From NCBI GenBank assembly GCA_026545225.1, contig CM048848.1, positions 43,328,806 through 43,392,805 on the forward strand: a stretch of DNA of 64,000 nucleotides. The letters run 5' to 3'. Numbering within the stretch: position 1 is the stretch's first letter; each line of letters begins with the position of its first letter. Shown here in pieces: positions 1-12,339 of the stretch. Both the position numbers and the translations under genes were made by a program. The notes below the pieces were generated by a model that did not search any database, was not told the origin of the DNA, and was given only the letters and a program-made list of their open reading frames with translations. This DNA is from Cornus controversa (taxonomy: Eukaryota; Streptophyta; Magnoliopsida; Cornales; Cornaceae).

Positions 1-216
1 CTAGGGGTAAGATTAGCAGCAAGATTCCATTCCCACTGCCCACAGACGGCCCGGCTGTACTACCACCCACCGGCTGACAGCCACCACCAAAATCACCCAC
101 ATGGTGGCGCCTCCGGCGGGGCCACCACCGGTGACGTAGTGGGTTCTTGCGGTTCTAAGGCGGTGAAGGGTCTTGGTGACACTACTGATTTCATTTTTTA
201 TTCCGTTGTCTGGTAA
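1..216 (+). CDS. Small HSHCPQTAR-family protein, copy 1 (5' truncated by window edge)
   Basis: The window opens inside this gene; frame 1 is open for 71 codons to TAA at 214-216. The visible part matches the gene at 9253-9492 from its codon 10 onward, with 8 base differences in 216 by my count, so the two are recent duplicates. The conserved core is HSHCPQTAR followed by YYHPPAD, a His-rich linker (HHQNHPHGG), a Gly/Ser/Thr stretch and a C-terminal block containing GSKAVKG and [11 protein letters not shown]. The codon that is TGA in the second copy is TGG here, so the protein gains one C-terminal Trp before TAA. No signal peptide or membrane segment is visible. I recognise it only as a plant-specific small protein family without a function I can name. 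The similarity continues through the 3' flank to about 440. Confidence 0.7.
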   Translation, partial: LGVRLAARFHSHCPQTARLYYHPPADSHHQNHPHGGASGGATTGDVVGSCGSKAVKGLGDTTDFIFYSVVW

Positions 217-2030
217 ACATTGAGAAGAGAGAGCTACAAATGTGGTTCAGTTTTGCTTTAACTACCAAAAAAAAAAAAAAATGATGGTTCACTTTTAGAT
301 GTCCTGGTTATGAAAAGTTAAACTAATTGTCATTTTAGTATGATATTCTGTCTGTTTCTTATTCTTTTGAGGAATGATGCCTGTGTTTTTTGCAAAATCA
401 ATGGAGTTCTATATTAATTATATAAAAGAAATATTATATCTCTGATACAGTTATACTGAATATATAGAAGAAAACAAGAAATTTGATAGAAAAATGCATA
501 TACACGTATACATATCACGTGGAAACAATTGGGGCCCCGGAGAATTCAATGCATCTCCTTTAGTCATGGGAAATCAAAGTTATCATTTGGTGCGCCTACT
601 GTGTTGTTGGAAAATGGAAACACATTTTCTTGTTGTCGACAACAATGTCCTAACCCAAATGATACCTACTGTGTTGCCAATAACCTAATTTTCTTGTCGA
701 TAGCTTTGGAAACCTGCCATACATCACCTATAACAATCCCCAACTCAACTAAACGATACAATTTCACCTATTTCATCCACAAAAAATCAAGAATCAAATA
801 AATTCATTAAAGCATCAAATTAAATAAATAAATCAAACATAATAGTTTTATTTAAATTCAATTAAAGGATCACATGGACCAAGTATGCTCCAAAAATAAT
901 ACACATTCATACATAGAGATGTACAACGTCAAGGTGAACTAAGTGAAAGGTCTTCAAAATGAACTTCTAGTCCAAAAGCTCAAGAGTCACCCATTGTTGG
1001 ATCTTTACCAATTAATTGTAAGGGAAGCAAAGGTCCACGTGTTCAAAATAATATATTGTGCAATCTAACTCACAATATACAATTCATGTGAATAAATAAA
1101 ATGAAAAATAAACAATGCAACTAGAGATCATGCTACTTAATATTCTAATTAGAGATGCAACTATGAACTCAACATGACAATGATATCATAAGGCATGACA
1201 ATACTTAGCATCTCAAGTCATTATATGCTCAATCATTTAACGAATCATATACATCAATTCAACCAAGTTCACAACTCGAATCAAGAAAATTGTTTCAAAA
1301 TCATGTTAAGTCTGGGAGTGACTTGTAACACACACACACTCACACACCTGGATACGTGCCGAAGCCCCGCACCGTAAAGTAGTTATTCTCGGGCTACTAA
1401 CCCACTAGTGACTACCCTCTTGGCCAAGTGTAAGGCTTTTCAATCCCGGAGGACTCCATTCTCCCTATTTCCAACCCGAGTCTCTTTTTTGAGAAAATCA
1501 ACATACAATCACCAAATATTGTACATTTAGCCCAAGTCTCAATCCTTAGCATTCACATGCACAAATCATCAAAGCATAAGAACTCACCACATACCCTAGG
1601 GTCATTCCTAAGCATGTTACATGGGCGAAACCATTACATCTTAATTTTCAAATCATTAAAGCAAAGTTTCAAAATCATTTCCCATTGGGATATTTTGACA
1701 AACACATGGTACCATAACATTTATAATTACACGTAATCATTTTAAAAGCTAAACTAACACCACAAGTACATCTAGGAATACAATATAAACATTATGAGAT
1801 TCCACATTCACACAAACCAACATTTTGCCTCAAAAATCACCATTTATTGACACATAAACACAAGACTCATATTCAATATCTCATATGGTAATCAATTCAA
1901 ACAAGTATCAACAAAAGCATGATTTTAGCATTTGAACTCTAATAATCATAATTATAACATGGAAAGACTTCACCTTATGCATCAAACAAGAAAAGGAACT
2001 TGAAATAGAAGATACAACACACTCGTACCT
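217..2030. other. 3' flank of copy 1, then AT-rich intergenic DNA
   Basis: Bases 217 to about 440 match the 3' flank of the second small gene (9493 to about 9790), with an A-rich run at the same place. From about 530 on I find no gene. A moderately GC-rich patch near 1320-1500, with CA repeats, has the look of old LTR sequence but I cannot assign it. ORFs here are short and not protein-like. Confidence 0.4.
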
Positions 2031-4735
2031 CCAATGAAATCAACTTTAAATTGAGCCTCAATTAGAGTTTTTAATATCCTAATTCTGATTCCGATCAATA
2101 CCGGAGGATCATAACCCCTTATTAAATCTAATTAAAGGGTTAACAATTATATTTTGGATCATAATCCATCCAATTACACCATTTGATTTCAAACGCACCC
2201 ACCTTATTGTTCCAATTTCGAGAAATCATGCAAATTTGGGTTTTAAGCCTCCACTGATTCTCAATATTTTTATTCACCATCTTGTCATAATTGAAATCTC
2301 AAATTGACACTTTCACATTAAAATTCAGGTCATTTTACTATAAAATCCCCCAAATTGCTATTTGATTGGGTAATTTTTGCTGTTCAATCTTCAAGAGGCC
2401 CTAATAACCATATGATTATAATAGAAAGTTTCATAATTATATACATCTAAGACCATGTTTATCCTTTTAAAACTTGATAATCTTCATCATGAAATGGTGT
2501 TCATCACCGAGCATGCATTTTTAGACGAAATTCCAACCTTGTCTTAACTATAGTTGGGACCAGTATAAATTATACCTGACGCATCTATAGATCTGACCAG
2601 TAGGGGTTTTGTGGCATCATTTCTAAATGTGCTCCTATTGGTTCAAAAAATCTATAAATATCCCTCCAACTTTAAAATTCGGGATTACACAGTACCAACC
2701 CTCTACATTTCAATATAAAAAAGTTATAGGCCTTTTAACAGCTTCCAAGCCTTCTCTACTAAAGTTCAAGACATCTAACTAGCCTTCTCCTCTTCCAGAA
2801 TCAGCCTCCAATCCTTTATTGAAGAGTAAGGAAGAAGTAAAATACTCCTCCATTAAAGGAGGAGCTCTCAAGATGATCCAATTAATTAAAGTGATAAGTG
2901 CATAATTCTTACAAAATAAAATTTCAAAATTATATTTGTTGGTAATTTATTTTATATTATTTTATTTAATAAATGCGTTTTTGTATCTTTTTAGGTTTAT
3001 GGTGATGTTTGTAGAAAATGTCTAATTTCAACAAGTATAAAGCCCAAGACTTCTCTGCGCATGTCGTGATATTTGCACCATAACTTTCAGCTTGAATATC
3101 AGAATGATGCAAACTTAGAGGTTGTGAAAAGAAGACTTAAAGACCTTCACTTTTGTATTTCATGAAGATTTTTTTGAAAGCACGTCTTGATGGTCAAACT
3201 TGGGCTGCAAGTCAAAGAAAATATTATGTCAAATTTTTCTACACACTTTCCTATTTTCTTTTACTTGGAGAACAAATTAAAGGACCTCTCTATATAATAG
3301 AAAGAGATGAGCAGAAGAGAAGAAGATAAAACAAGTGGAGGCCAAGGCAAAGAAGACAGACACTTCGAGTTTTATTTGTGTTATTTCATTATGTCTTTTA
3401 TATTTTTGTTATCTTTTTCTACCATGTGTAACAAAACTCTTCAACTAGCTGGGGTTGAGGAGGAAACCTCTATTAATGAAATGAAATTATTTTATTCATT
3501 TATTGACTTCCATGTGTATGATTTAAATGCTCATGATTTTTGCTTCTTGTGATTAATTATTTTAGATTTCTTTAACCATTTATATCATGTATTTGTGATA
3601 GTTAGAAATTATTATAACTAATTAAACTTTGGTTTTGAATTTTTTAAAAGTGAAAACCTTTGATTTTATGTTTTTCATTAAATTGAATACATAAAATGCT
3701 TAAAATTTTATATTATTTAAGCGAAAGAAAATCTACCTTTTAATATATTTTTGTAGTGCTTTATTGTTAAATCTTAAGTAACCAATAGATTAATTTCTTG
3801 ATTGGTACTCTAAATTTGAGAATTAGTAAATGAATATTAGAAACTTTATGAATTTAATGGTTGTAGAATCCGACACCTTAATAATTTTGTCTATTTGATT
3901 TCAACCGTGTTATTTTACTTGCATGTTAGTTTAATATCTCAAAATCAATCAACTTTGTTCAATTAGATTAGTTTTAAATTAATTTGAATTTGTGTTAGTT
4001 TTTCTATTCAAAGTATTCTTTTGGATTCGATCTCGTTTTAGCCGGTCCATATTTTAATATATTTGTACACTTGCGAGTTATACATTTTTAAAACAACAAC
4101 ACAAAGGAAAGTTCCCAACTTCTAGTTCCTTAAGAATACACAAGGTTCTCAGCTTTCCTTTTTTCTTCACTCCTCTCTATAGATGTATTACTCTTTTTTT
4201 TTTCTATCTATTTTGCATGTAACTTTCTCATACTCTACATTTTTTTATGCACGTTTTTGGCCCATATTTGTGTGTGCAAGTGCCCTTACTTGCTTTTCTC
4301 TTCAAATGTAAGTTAATTTTTGCTAATTCTTCATAGTAGTAACATAGGGAACCGTCGCATGTGCAAGAAGGGGAGAAGGGTGCGTACCTCACAATGACTC
4401 ATTTCCAACTTTAGAACCTTATAGAATTTGTCTCAAAAATATTTTTATGTGTCTGCATTCAAGACACTATGATATGATTTTTCATGATTAACTTCAGGAA
4501 CTTTGTGCACTAGGCTAGTCCTTTTATATTAAAATTTTATTAAAATTGTCTTGGATTTAACCATAGGCTAAAATCATTATTTTAATGGACTTACGTAGAA
4601 ATTGCACCATGTTTTAGCGTAGTTTATTTATTAAAATCATGCATTTTCAAGCTATATGCACTAGACTTAGTTCTAGGGCACTGCCGTTGTTTAGCTGAAA
4701 TTTTGAAAAAATTCAAAAAATAAACTGTTACCCCA
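2031..4735. repeat. Interspersed repeat family R1, copy 1 (interrupted)
   Basis: The sequence from about 2031 (shared block AATCAACTTTAAAT onward) recurs at 34865-35195 and at about 42505-44300 in the same orientation. All copies run through a stretch ending in a common 'Tctaattaaagggt' region and then on to AT-rich DNA; this copy and the 42.5 kb copy also share a part near 4336-4390 and 43745-43800 containing 'cgtcgcatgtgc'. It is noncoding here. Repeated occurrence suggests a retroelement LTR or leader, but I see no unambiguous ends. A separate solo LTR (2892-4101) sits inside this copy. Confidence 0.55.
2892..4101 (+). mobile_element. Solo LTR, Ty3/gypsy-type fossil, about 1.2 kb
   Basis: It begins TGATAAGTGCATAATT and ends AACAACAACA. 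The flanks are TAAAG (2887-2891) and CAAAG (4102-4106), a 4-of-5 target duplication. The R1 copy near 43330 keeps the uninterrupted site (CCAATTAAAGGAAAG), which supports an insertion bounded here. No internal region or second LTR is present, so it is a solo LTR. A related LTR in the opposite orientation starts near 5274. The TGATAAGT start and AACAACA end resemble the Athila/Tat side of Ty3/gypsy; that assignment is inference. Confidence 0.65.
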
Positions 4736-5273
4736 ATATATGACCTAAGAGGGGGGGTTGAATCGGTTCTATGACAAATAATGTAAATTAATTCAAGACT
4801 AGGAAGTAGAGTGATTGATAAATAGTATTTGACAGAGTTTTAAGTATCCAAAAATGATTGAACTTATTAAACACTTTTCAGTTGACTGAATTCAAAGGTT
4901 CAATCGACTACTGATTTCTAGTCAGTTTGGTATATTTTTTTTCAAAAATATAGTGGTAAAAATAATACATATCAAAGCAAGATGATGAGATTGGTCTTTC
5001 TATATGTCATCTGGCAGTTATTGTAGTCCAGAAATTGTATATATATATAGACGGAGAGAACGGATATATAGAGTAGGACTGCAACTCGGGCTGTTGAGTA
5101 TGTTAGAGATACAACTCAGGTTCAATTATACATATGAAATGTTGAACCCTAATCCAATTCTAACCCGACTTCTAACCCTAACTACTTAACTCTAGCTCAA
5201 CCCATTCTTAAATTTATAAACTCGGATTTGCAACTGAGTTAAGATTTTAGGTTAGAAAGTCGGGTTATGATCT
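4736..5273. other. Intergenic, no gene seen
   Basis: AT-rich sequence with a G run at about 4750 and a short pair of similar motifs around 5080-5260 (built on 'aactcagg' and 'aacccgac') that recurs in altered form at about 6925-7090, on the far side of the next LTR. The two may be the ends of an old element split by that LTR, but I could not define borders. Confidence 0.3.
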
Positions 5274-6600
5274 TGTTTTAAAAGTGTAAAATAATTTGCA
5301 AGTGTACGAATCTATTGAAGTATAGATTGGCAAGAACGAGGTCGAACCCAAGGGAATGCTTTGAGAAGAAAAACTAATATAAATTCAAATTAATTTAAAA
5401 CTAATCTAATTTAAATAAAAGTTGGTTGATTTGAAAGAAATTAAACTACATGCAAACAAAATAACACTATTGAAATCAAATTGAGAAAATAACTAAGGTT
5501 TTGGATTCCACCACCATTAAATTCATGAAGCTCCTAATATTCATTTATTAATCCCCAAATTTAGAGTAGCAATCAAGAAATCAATCTATTGCTTATTCAA
5601 GATTTAACAATAAAGTACTATGAAAAATATATCAAAAAGGTAGATTTCTTTCGCTTCACTAGTGTAAAATTCTAAGCATCTTATGAATCCAATTTAATGA
5701 AAAACATAAGATCAAAGATTATCACTTTTAAGAAATACAACCCCAAGCTTAGATTAATTATAATACCTTCTAATTATCATATATACATGATATAGATGGT
5801 GAAAGAATTATAAAATAATTAATCACAAGAAGCAAAAATCATAAGCATTTAAATTATACACATGTGAATTAATTAATGAACAAAAGACCTTCACTTCATT
5901 AATATAGGTTTCCTCCTCAACCTTAGTTGAGGAGTTTAGTTACACATGGTAGAAGAAGAATATAACAAATAAATAAAAGACATAATGAAATAAAATAAAT
6001 AAAATTCAGATTGTCTCTGTCTTCTCTACCCTGGCCTCTACTTCTTTTCCCTTCTCAAACAGCTTCCAATTCACCCCTTTATACCCCAAGAGAATACATA
6101 AAGTCATAATCCAATTAGGACATAAAGTCCTAATCCAATTAGGAAATAATTAGGGTTTCCCGCAATAATAAACAGGTGAATTTTTCTGCTAATGTTCGGC
6201 CCAAGTTTTGACCAGTAGAAGTCCGATTCATAAAATTTATGTGAAATACAAAAATGTTCAGAATCGAATTTTGTTCAACCTGTGCAAAAATCAAGTCGAA
6301 TTAAAGCTCAGAAATAAGACTTTCGGTCAACTTTCCAAAATGAGATTAAAACTAAATTAAGTGCAGAATTGGGTTTCAGGCCCCGTAACTTCCTTAAGCA
6401 GTTATAATTCTCTTAGACCTCTTATTTGATCTGATTTGAGTTAAAATATGGAGTTGAATGGATTCATTAGATTTAGGCTTCATATAATCTTCTTAGATAT
6501 AATATTTAAAAGTCCAAATTAATTGTGGTTTTATTTGAAATAATCATTAAGGCCTTGAAAAAACAAAAAACACAAAAATAGAGTAAAATCACAAATAAAC
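5274..6600 (-). mobile_element. LTR fossil related to the 2892-4101 LTR, inverted
   Basis: The reverse complement of this segment matches the 3' half of the solo LTR at 2892-4101: the start TGTTTTAAAAGTGTAAAAT, the motif GCAAGTGTAC and the following 'gaacccaag' block line up with the reverse of 4020-4101. Similarity fades toward 6600, so the far end is uncertain. The pair forms an inverted arrangement around 4.1-5.3 kb. Confidence 0.5.
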
Positions 6601-8060
6601 TATCACTAAAAGAATAAAATATGCAAATTAAGAGGCTAGAATGTGTAACATTCAAAGCCGATCAGGTTATTTATAGTACCAATCTAAACGTTGCAAATTT
6701 AAAGAGATCGTTAATAAGTTTCACATTAAATTACTTCTAAACAAAAAAATTTAAGAACTTAATGTAAATTTTTAAAAAATTACAAACAAATTTTCAAAAA
6801 ATTAATTATCTATACAATAAATTAATATTTAAATAAAAGAAGTTAAAAGGAAAATGGTTATCATAACTTGAATATTATATATAATATATTTAAAATAAAA
6901 ATATGTATTAAAAATAATATTACAATTCAGGTTCGGGGCTTGAGTTGTTGACACATCAATCCAAATTCAATTTTAATTAAATTCGAGTTGAAATTTTTTA
7001 ACCCAAGTTTAACTCTAAGTGTAAAAATAGTTACTTAAGTTAAAAAAAAATATCGGATTAAATTGAAGTTGTTTAACTCAAATTGCACCCCTAATACATA
7101 AAGAGCGAGAGCAGAAGAAATAGATCATGCACCATTCCATGCGCTAAATGTGGCGAATGGGGCGGCAATTTTGCTGTGGGGACCACTGAGTGCCTCTACT
7201 CGCCAGCCATCGTCCACCGCTCTCCTGATGCTCGTAGTCATTTTCCTCTCATTGTCTTCTGTTTGACTTTTGGAAGTGGGGTTTGGGTGTTTCTGAAAGG
7301 TGTGTCTCTCTCTGTTCTGTTCTGGTAATAAAATGATACTTGAGAAAAAAAATTAAAATTAAACATCTCTTAGAGTAATGTGAAAATGTATAAAAACTAA
7401 TCCTCTGACAGATGAAAAGGAAAGTAGAAAAAAAGGAAAGTAGAAAAGAAGAAAAGGAAAGGAAAGAAAAAGAAAGGAAGGGTGGAGACGATTTTTCTTT
7501 GTTTGGAAGAAAGAAAAGAGGAAAACCCAACAAAATAATTAGTATGCTTCTTTAACCATTGTTTGTCTCTCTCTACCAAATGGCTCGTAAATGAAATTTG
7601 TCGGTGCCAACTTTTCAAACACTGATGGAAAGTGGAGGACAATTCTAGAATAAGAAATTGTCAAAAGAAAAAAAAATGTAAAAGAAATAGGAAAAAGTCA
7701 ATGTGAATGGTGTGATTTAATTGGTTTATTAATTAATCACTAAATTAATTTAATAAATAGTTACTAAAATGACCAAGCAATGAACCACGGTTGACCTGTC
7801 ACCGGCACGCGTTGAATATTGCATTCATGTTCTCCACACGCGGTATCTGTACCAAGTCCTAATCGTTACACACTACTTAATTACAAAAAATTATTTCACA
7901 AATGCCCTTTTATTCTGTTCTATTTATGTCTAGCTCCTGATATTACATGTATCTATACTTTTTACCATGATTATAGTGGATCTGAGAATCCAGAATCTCC
8001 CCCTCAACTGGGAAATTGAGCTAGGAACACCTACCATTAACTTGATTCATGCATCTTTTT
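6601..8060. other. Intergenic; GC-richer island at 7095-7330
   Basis: Most of this stretch is AT-rich without a gene. At 7095-7330 base composition shifts: two plus-strand frames stay open there without an ATG. One could encode the run HAPFHALNVANGAAILLW followed by a hydrophobic segment (LLMLVVIFLSLSS); the other is open from about 7100 to a TAA near 7327. Either could be a leftover exon, but there is no start codon or clear splice signal and I recognise no family. ORFs on the minus strand at 7249-7642 are translations of purine/pyrimidine-rich low complexity and are not credible. Confidence 0.25.
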
Positions 8061-8067
8061 TTTGTCA

Positions 8068-8069
<2 letters not shown>

Positions 8070-8114
<45 letters not shown>
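8070..8114. repeat. (AT)n microsatellite
   Basis: Uninterrupted AT dinucleotide run of about 21 units, starting in 'catgaatatat'. Noncoding. Confidence 0.9.
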
Positions 8115-8116
<2 letters not shown>

Positions 8117-8576
8117 ATATATATTTGCAGTGAAGTATATGATTCAACAATTAAATGCATGTCGTATTTGTGTATAAACAACAACATCAAACAACAAGTC
8201 AAGTCTTTTTTCAATTACTTGGGATCGGTTACATGAATTCGATATTTTCATTCCACTCTATTTAAAGTGATCTTCTCAGTTAATCCACATGCTATCATAT
8301 ATTTTTTTACTACTTCTACTCATGTTGGTTTTGGTCTTTTTCTTCTGCTGGCATTGCCCTCAATTTGGACTATGTCACTTTAAGATATATTATTCAACGA
8401 TGAAATGCATGTCGTATTTGTGCATGAACTGAAAAAAAAAAAAAAAAATAGTGATAGGCTCACCGAATTCAGTATTTGTACTCATACTATCTTTCAAGAC
8501 ACACCACATTGTGCGGAGCGGATGATATTTATTTTTCGCAATCTCTTGCTGCTCAGGATTTCAAAATGCATTTATA

Positions 8577-9060
8577 CAAGTATGAGTCATCTCCTATAAA
8601 TGTTAGCAACTTCTTTTCATACATGTGGAATGTCATAATCACTCTTTTTTGGAATCTAACGCTTTCGTTTGCCTGACTCTTATAAATTTATGCATGCTTC
8701 TCCATTTTTAACTAAAAATTAATTTTGATATCATCCGTCAAATTGTTCTACGCTGTGCACATAGTATACATGAAGTTGGACTCAAGTGAGTCTCAATGAA
8801 GTACATCTCATGGTCCAAAATGTTGAATTCTAGTGCATGTCAAGGTTCAAAAAGTTGGGATCAGTGATTTCTCACCAAATTTTTATTCCAAAATATAAAG
8901 AGCTCATAGTAATTTCCTTTCTGAAGTTGGCTAACACAAATTTAAATACATAAATATCTGGGTAGGAACTGCAAATAAGCTAAAATGTTGGGTAGATACA
9001 CAAACTCGTTAACTATTGTGAACAAATGTGAAATATAAAGAAAAAGACAACGTGAAGACT
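8577..9060 (+). repeat. Upstream block of small gene 2 (shared with 12.3 and 24.2 kb)
   Basis: Segments here match 12776-13120 and 24580-24850 in order: 'cctataaatg', the repeated phrase 'catctcatggtccaaaa', 'aaagagctcatag' and 'ctttctgaagttggctaac'. It lies directly 5' of the second small gene, so it is the old promoter-distal flank of the family. Two or three similar 40-bp phrases occur within each block. Confidence 0.6.
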
Positions 9061-9062
9061 GC

Positions 9063-9070
9063 TATAAATA
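9063..9070 (+). promoter_or_regulatory. TATA box of small gene 2
   Basis: TATAAATA lies 183 bases before the chosen ATG. It is followed by a stretch (GTAGCAAATAGAAGCCTCAA) that is nearly unchanged 3' of the TATA box of the third small gene, which argues for a conserved core promoter and leader. Confidence 0.6.
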
Positions 9071-9252
9071 TGTGTAGCAAATAGAAGCCTCAATCAAACC
9101 ATTCCCAGCTCTCTCTCCCATTTTATGGACTCACACATGTGGGACGTCTTCTAACATATTTTACAGTCTCTCTTCTTCCTTTTCCCTTTTTCTCAGTTTT
9201 TTCTCTCTCTCTCTCTCTATATATCAATATATACAGATATAGAGAGAGAGCG

Positions 9253-9492
9253 ATGTCGAAGTATGTAGAGATTTTGGATTTAGGGGTAAGATTAGCAGCA
9301 AGATTCCATTCCCACTGCCCACAGACGGCCCGGCTGTACTACCACCCACCGGCTGACAGCCACCACCAAAATCACCCACATGGTGGCGCGTCCGGCGGCT
9401 CCACCACCGAAGACGTAGTGGGTTCTTGCGGTTCTAAGGCGGTGAAGGGTCTTGCTGACACTACTGATTTCATTTTTTATTCCGTTGTCTGA
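9253..9492 (+). CDS. Small HSHCPQTAR-family protein, copy 2 (79 aa, intact)
   Basis: An intronless 79-residue ORF. The start at 9253 is chosen over an in-frame ATG at 9139 because the upstream 38 residues translate a CT/AT-rich leader, and because the third copy starts at the equivalent MSK. Layout: N-terminal [11 protein letters not shown], the Arg/His/Cys core HSHCPQTAR at residues 18-26, YYHPPAD, a His/Asn linker, a Gly/Ser/Thr stretch, then GSKAVKG and a hydrophobic, aromatic C-terminus DFIFYSVV. It has two Cys, no signal peptide and no transmembrane helix. A TATA box (9063) and a pyrimidine-rich leader precede it. The 1-216 copy matches almost base for base, the third copy less closely. 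The conservation of both ends and variability of the middle are what one expects of a translated gene. Function unknown to me. Confidence 0.75.
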   Translation: MSKYVEILDLGVRLAARFHSHCPQTARLYYHPPADSHHQNHPHGGASGGSTTEDVVGSCGSKAVKGLADTTDFIFYSVV

Positions 9493-10980
9493 TAAACATT
9501 GAGAAGAGAGAGCTACAAATATGGTTCAGTTTTGCTTTACCTACCCAAAAAAAAAAAAAATTATGGTTCACTTTTAGATGTACTGGTTATGAAAAGTTAA
9601 ACTAATTGTCATTTTAGTATGATATTCTCTGTTTCTTGTTCTTTTGAGGAATGATGTTTTTTTTACAATTGTCATGATCTTTTTCCAAAATCAATGGAGT
9701 TCTATATTAATTATAATTATTATATATCTGTTATATATATTGATAGGTAAAAGAAATAATATCTCTGATACAGTTATACTGAATATGATTTATGAGATCT
9801 CCTTTTTTTTTTTTTTTTTCTTTTTTTTTTTGGAGAAATTAAAGAGAAGAAAAGGGGAATGGAAAGCTAAGAAGAAGAGAAATCTATCTCTAGAAAAGGA
9901 ATGGGTAAATTCCACTTACGTCTGTCATGTGTTTTGAATTATTCGTGAACAGAATATATGAAATTCCTTTTATGCCCTTTTTAATTGAATTTTTTGTTTT
10001 TTTAAATTACTCTTATACCCTCGCACAAAGACCAAATTTCAATTGCTACGACTCTGTTTTTCTCTAATCGTGGAAGGCCTGTACAAGAGGAAGAGTGTTT
10101 CAAGCATTGTTCCGGTGAAAGGAACTTTAATTTAGATCATTTGGGTATTGGATATATTTGCTTTTGTTTTCATTGGTTTTGAAAAAATCTCTGCAAGATT
10201 AAAAAAAAAAAAAAATTCATATGAGAAAAAAATGAAATAGATCTAGGGAGGGAAATAGAAATCAATAAGATACCCAATTATTTCGAAAAATACTGATATA
10301 TAGAAGTACACAATCTAACCTGTTTGTGATGAGTTAGAAAAGAAAGAGGTTGTGATGTTGTGATTCAACATCCATGAAGGGTGTTAGTGTTATTCCTTGC
10401 TTCTTTGTGATTCTGGTGTTGGAAATTGGTTTCTCTCTTTCGTTCGGATAACGGAAGCGTATCATTATTTTAACAATCACATAAGCATATATAGAGATAA
10501 CGATCAAATATATTTATGTATAACACAATATTTTACATAAGCTACTTCCATGAAGAGAGAAATTTTACTATATTTTACGTGATTCACTCAATTCTAGGAT
10601 TACGTTCATAAAGAGAAACTTCACTATAATTTAGAAAAGAATATAGAACACGTAGAAAGCATAGTTATCACACACACTCACTCTCTCTTAATATCATTTC
10701 TTCGAAATTATATATACGCTGTCATTTCCTCACAGAACTCATGAATCCCTTAACATCTTTCATCTCTTTTTTTTCTTTAACGTTACCTCTATTTATAGAG
10801 TCTTTACACTCATCTTTTGTTGCACAAGGTAGACGAGTGTGATTATTCAAATTAAAAGAGAATTTTTGTTATTTGACCAATCTTTAGGAGATATAAGTGT
10901 AATTTATTCAAAAACAATTGAGGGATCTATTTTTAAAATTCTTAATACTTTTCTTCACTATTTGTAAGAGAAATTGGGTT
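9493..10980. other. 3' flank of small gene 2 and intergenic DNA
   Basis: The first 300 bases match the 3' flanks of both other family members ('tcattttagtatgatattct' is in all three). Poly-T/A runs lie at 9800-9830 and 10200. The ORF at 9644-9937 is mostly a homopolymer translation. Nothing else is recognised. Confidence 0.45.
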
Positions 10981-11760
10981 TCTTCAATATTCTAAGAACT
11001 TATTTGATTTAGTGTTATTGTCCTTCAGGATCAGTTTTCAAAAAGCATGAAAATAAAAAATTAATTTTCGATAGTTATTTGAAAATGACATTTTTTTATC
11101 TCAGTAGTTTTCAGAAAAAAATAATAAAAAATTAACAAACGCATGAATTTTTGAACCATTTTATACTTTAATACTTGTCAAAAAAATTGAACGAGCCATG
11201 TCTTAATTTTTTAAAATTGTTTTACAACAAACATGGATTCGTTTTTTCTTTTCTTCAATGGGTGGGAAGTGATGTTGCCAAGTCAACATTTCCAAACCAC
11301 ATAGCACATAAAAGCTTCCAACATTCTTAATTTTATTTTTTACTTTAAAAAAAAAAATCCATTTCGAGGTATGTATACAAATGGGTGTTGTTGGGACTAT
11401 GAAAGCTCAATCAAACTCAATACTTTTATTTGCTTATTATGTGCCACGCACAGCATAAAATACTATATTTACTCATTTCCTTTTAATTAATATATATATA
11501 TATATATATTGTGCTGTGTATGATGAAAAAATCCTGTATTAAATTAGATGTTATCTGTCTGTCTCTCTCTCTCTCCACAGTAACCCTAACTTTTATGATC
11601 CAAAACATATTATACATAATAAAAAACACTGTCAATAAGGCAGCTGAGATAATCTCATAGAGATTTCACAAATCTAAGCTCATTCCCAACTTTTATGGCC
11701 TGTATGAAGGAAAAGATTGGCTCACTATTAAATGAAGATTGTCACAGGTATTAAATTATT
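10981..11760. repeat. Downstream block A (paralogue of blocks B and C)
   Basis: This stretch aligns in order with 27600-27830 and 28700-29790 (block B) and with 40450-41560 and 42110-42200 (block C). Marker phrases are 'gatgttgccaagtcaacat', 'catagcacataaaag', 'tgtatgatgaaaaaatcctg' and 'cactgtcaataaggca'. It lies 3' of small gene 2 just as B lies 3' of small gene 3, so the small genes were duplicated with at least 2 kb of downstream DNA. A lacks the MITEs seen in B and C. Confidence 0.6.
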
Positions 11761-12339
11761 ATGTGTTTTACACATGTATATTAACAAACTTATGCATATA
11801 TTTATAGAAACTGACTGAAAGAAAAGTCAACAGATAAAGGAACAATTATAAAATTACTAAAGATAAGGTGCCTTGTTTGGGAGAATTTTTTGGGGAATTG
11901 AAATAGGCTTCCTAGACAACGAAATTATTTTCAAAAAAATGTTAGTATTTGATGAAATAAGGAAAAAAGATTTCTAATGAAAGTCAAAGTCCTACAAAGT
12001 TCGTTCAAAAAAAGTTGAAAAAACTTACTTTTGAAAAGAAGTCAGAATTATTTTAAGTAATAAATTTTATAGAAAATATTGCCTCCTTTTATTTTGTAAA
12101 ACTTACCTATTAAGAGTAATTATTGAGGATACATTTGTCAAGTTAAAAATGTGTTAATTGTGGAAGGAATTTCAAAAAAATACAACCACCAAGCAACTTT
12201 TTATTTTAAATTCCTTTTATTGAAGATATTCTTTGAAAACCTTTTAAATGGAAGGAATTTTAGAATCAGGAAGTTCCTCCAAACAACGCCAAGATAACTT
12301 TACAAACCAGCTCTTGCTAAAGTGGATTGTAAATCTTGT
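11761..12339. other. Intergenic, no gene seen
   Basis: AT-rich DNA without convincing ORFs or repeats beyond short phrases around 'ggaaggaattt'. Confidence 0.4.

Noticed and set aside
7249-7642. Minus-strand ORFs rich in Phe, Ser and Leu
   Set aside because: They translate purine-rich low-complexity DNA; no motif and no family.
9139-9252. Upstream in-frame start extending the second small protein by 38 residues
   Set aside because: The extension translates a CT/AT-rich leader, is not conserved in the third gene, and lies after the TATA box in what should be 5' leader.
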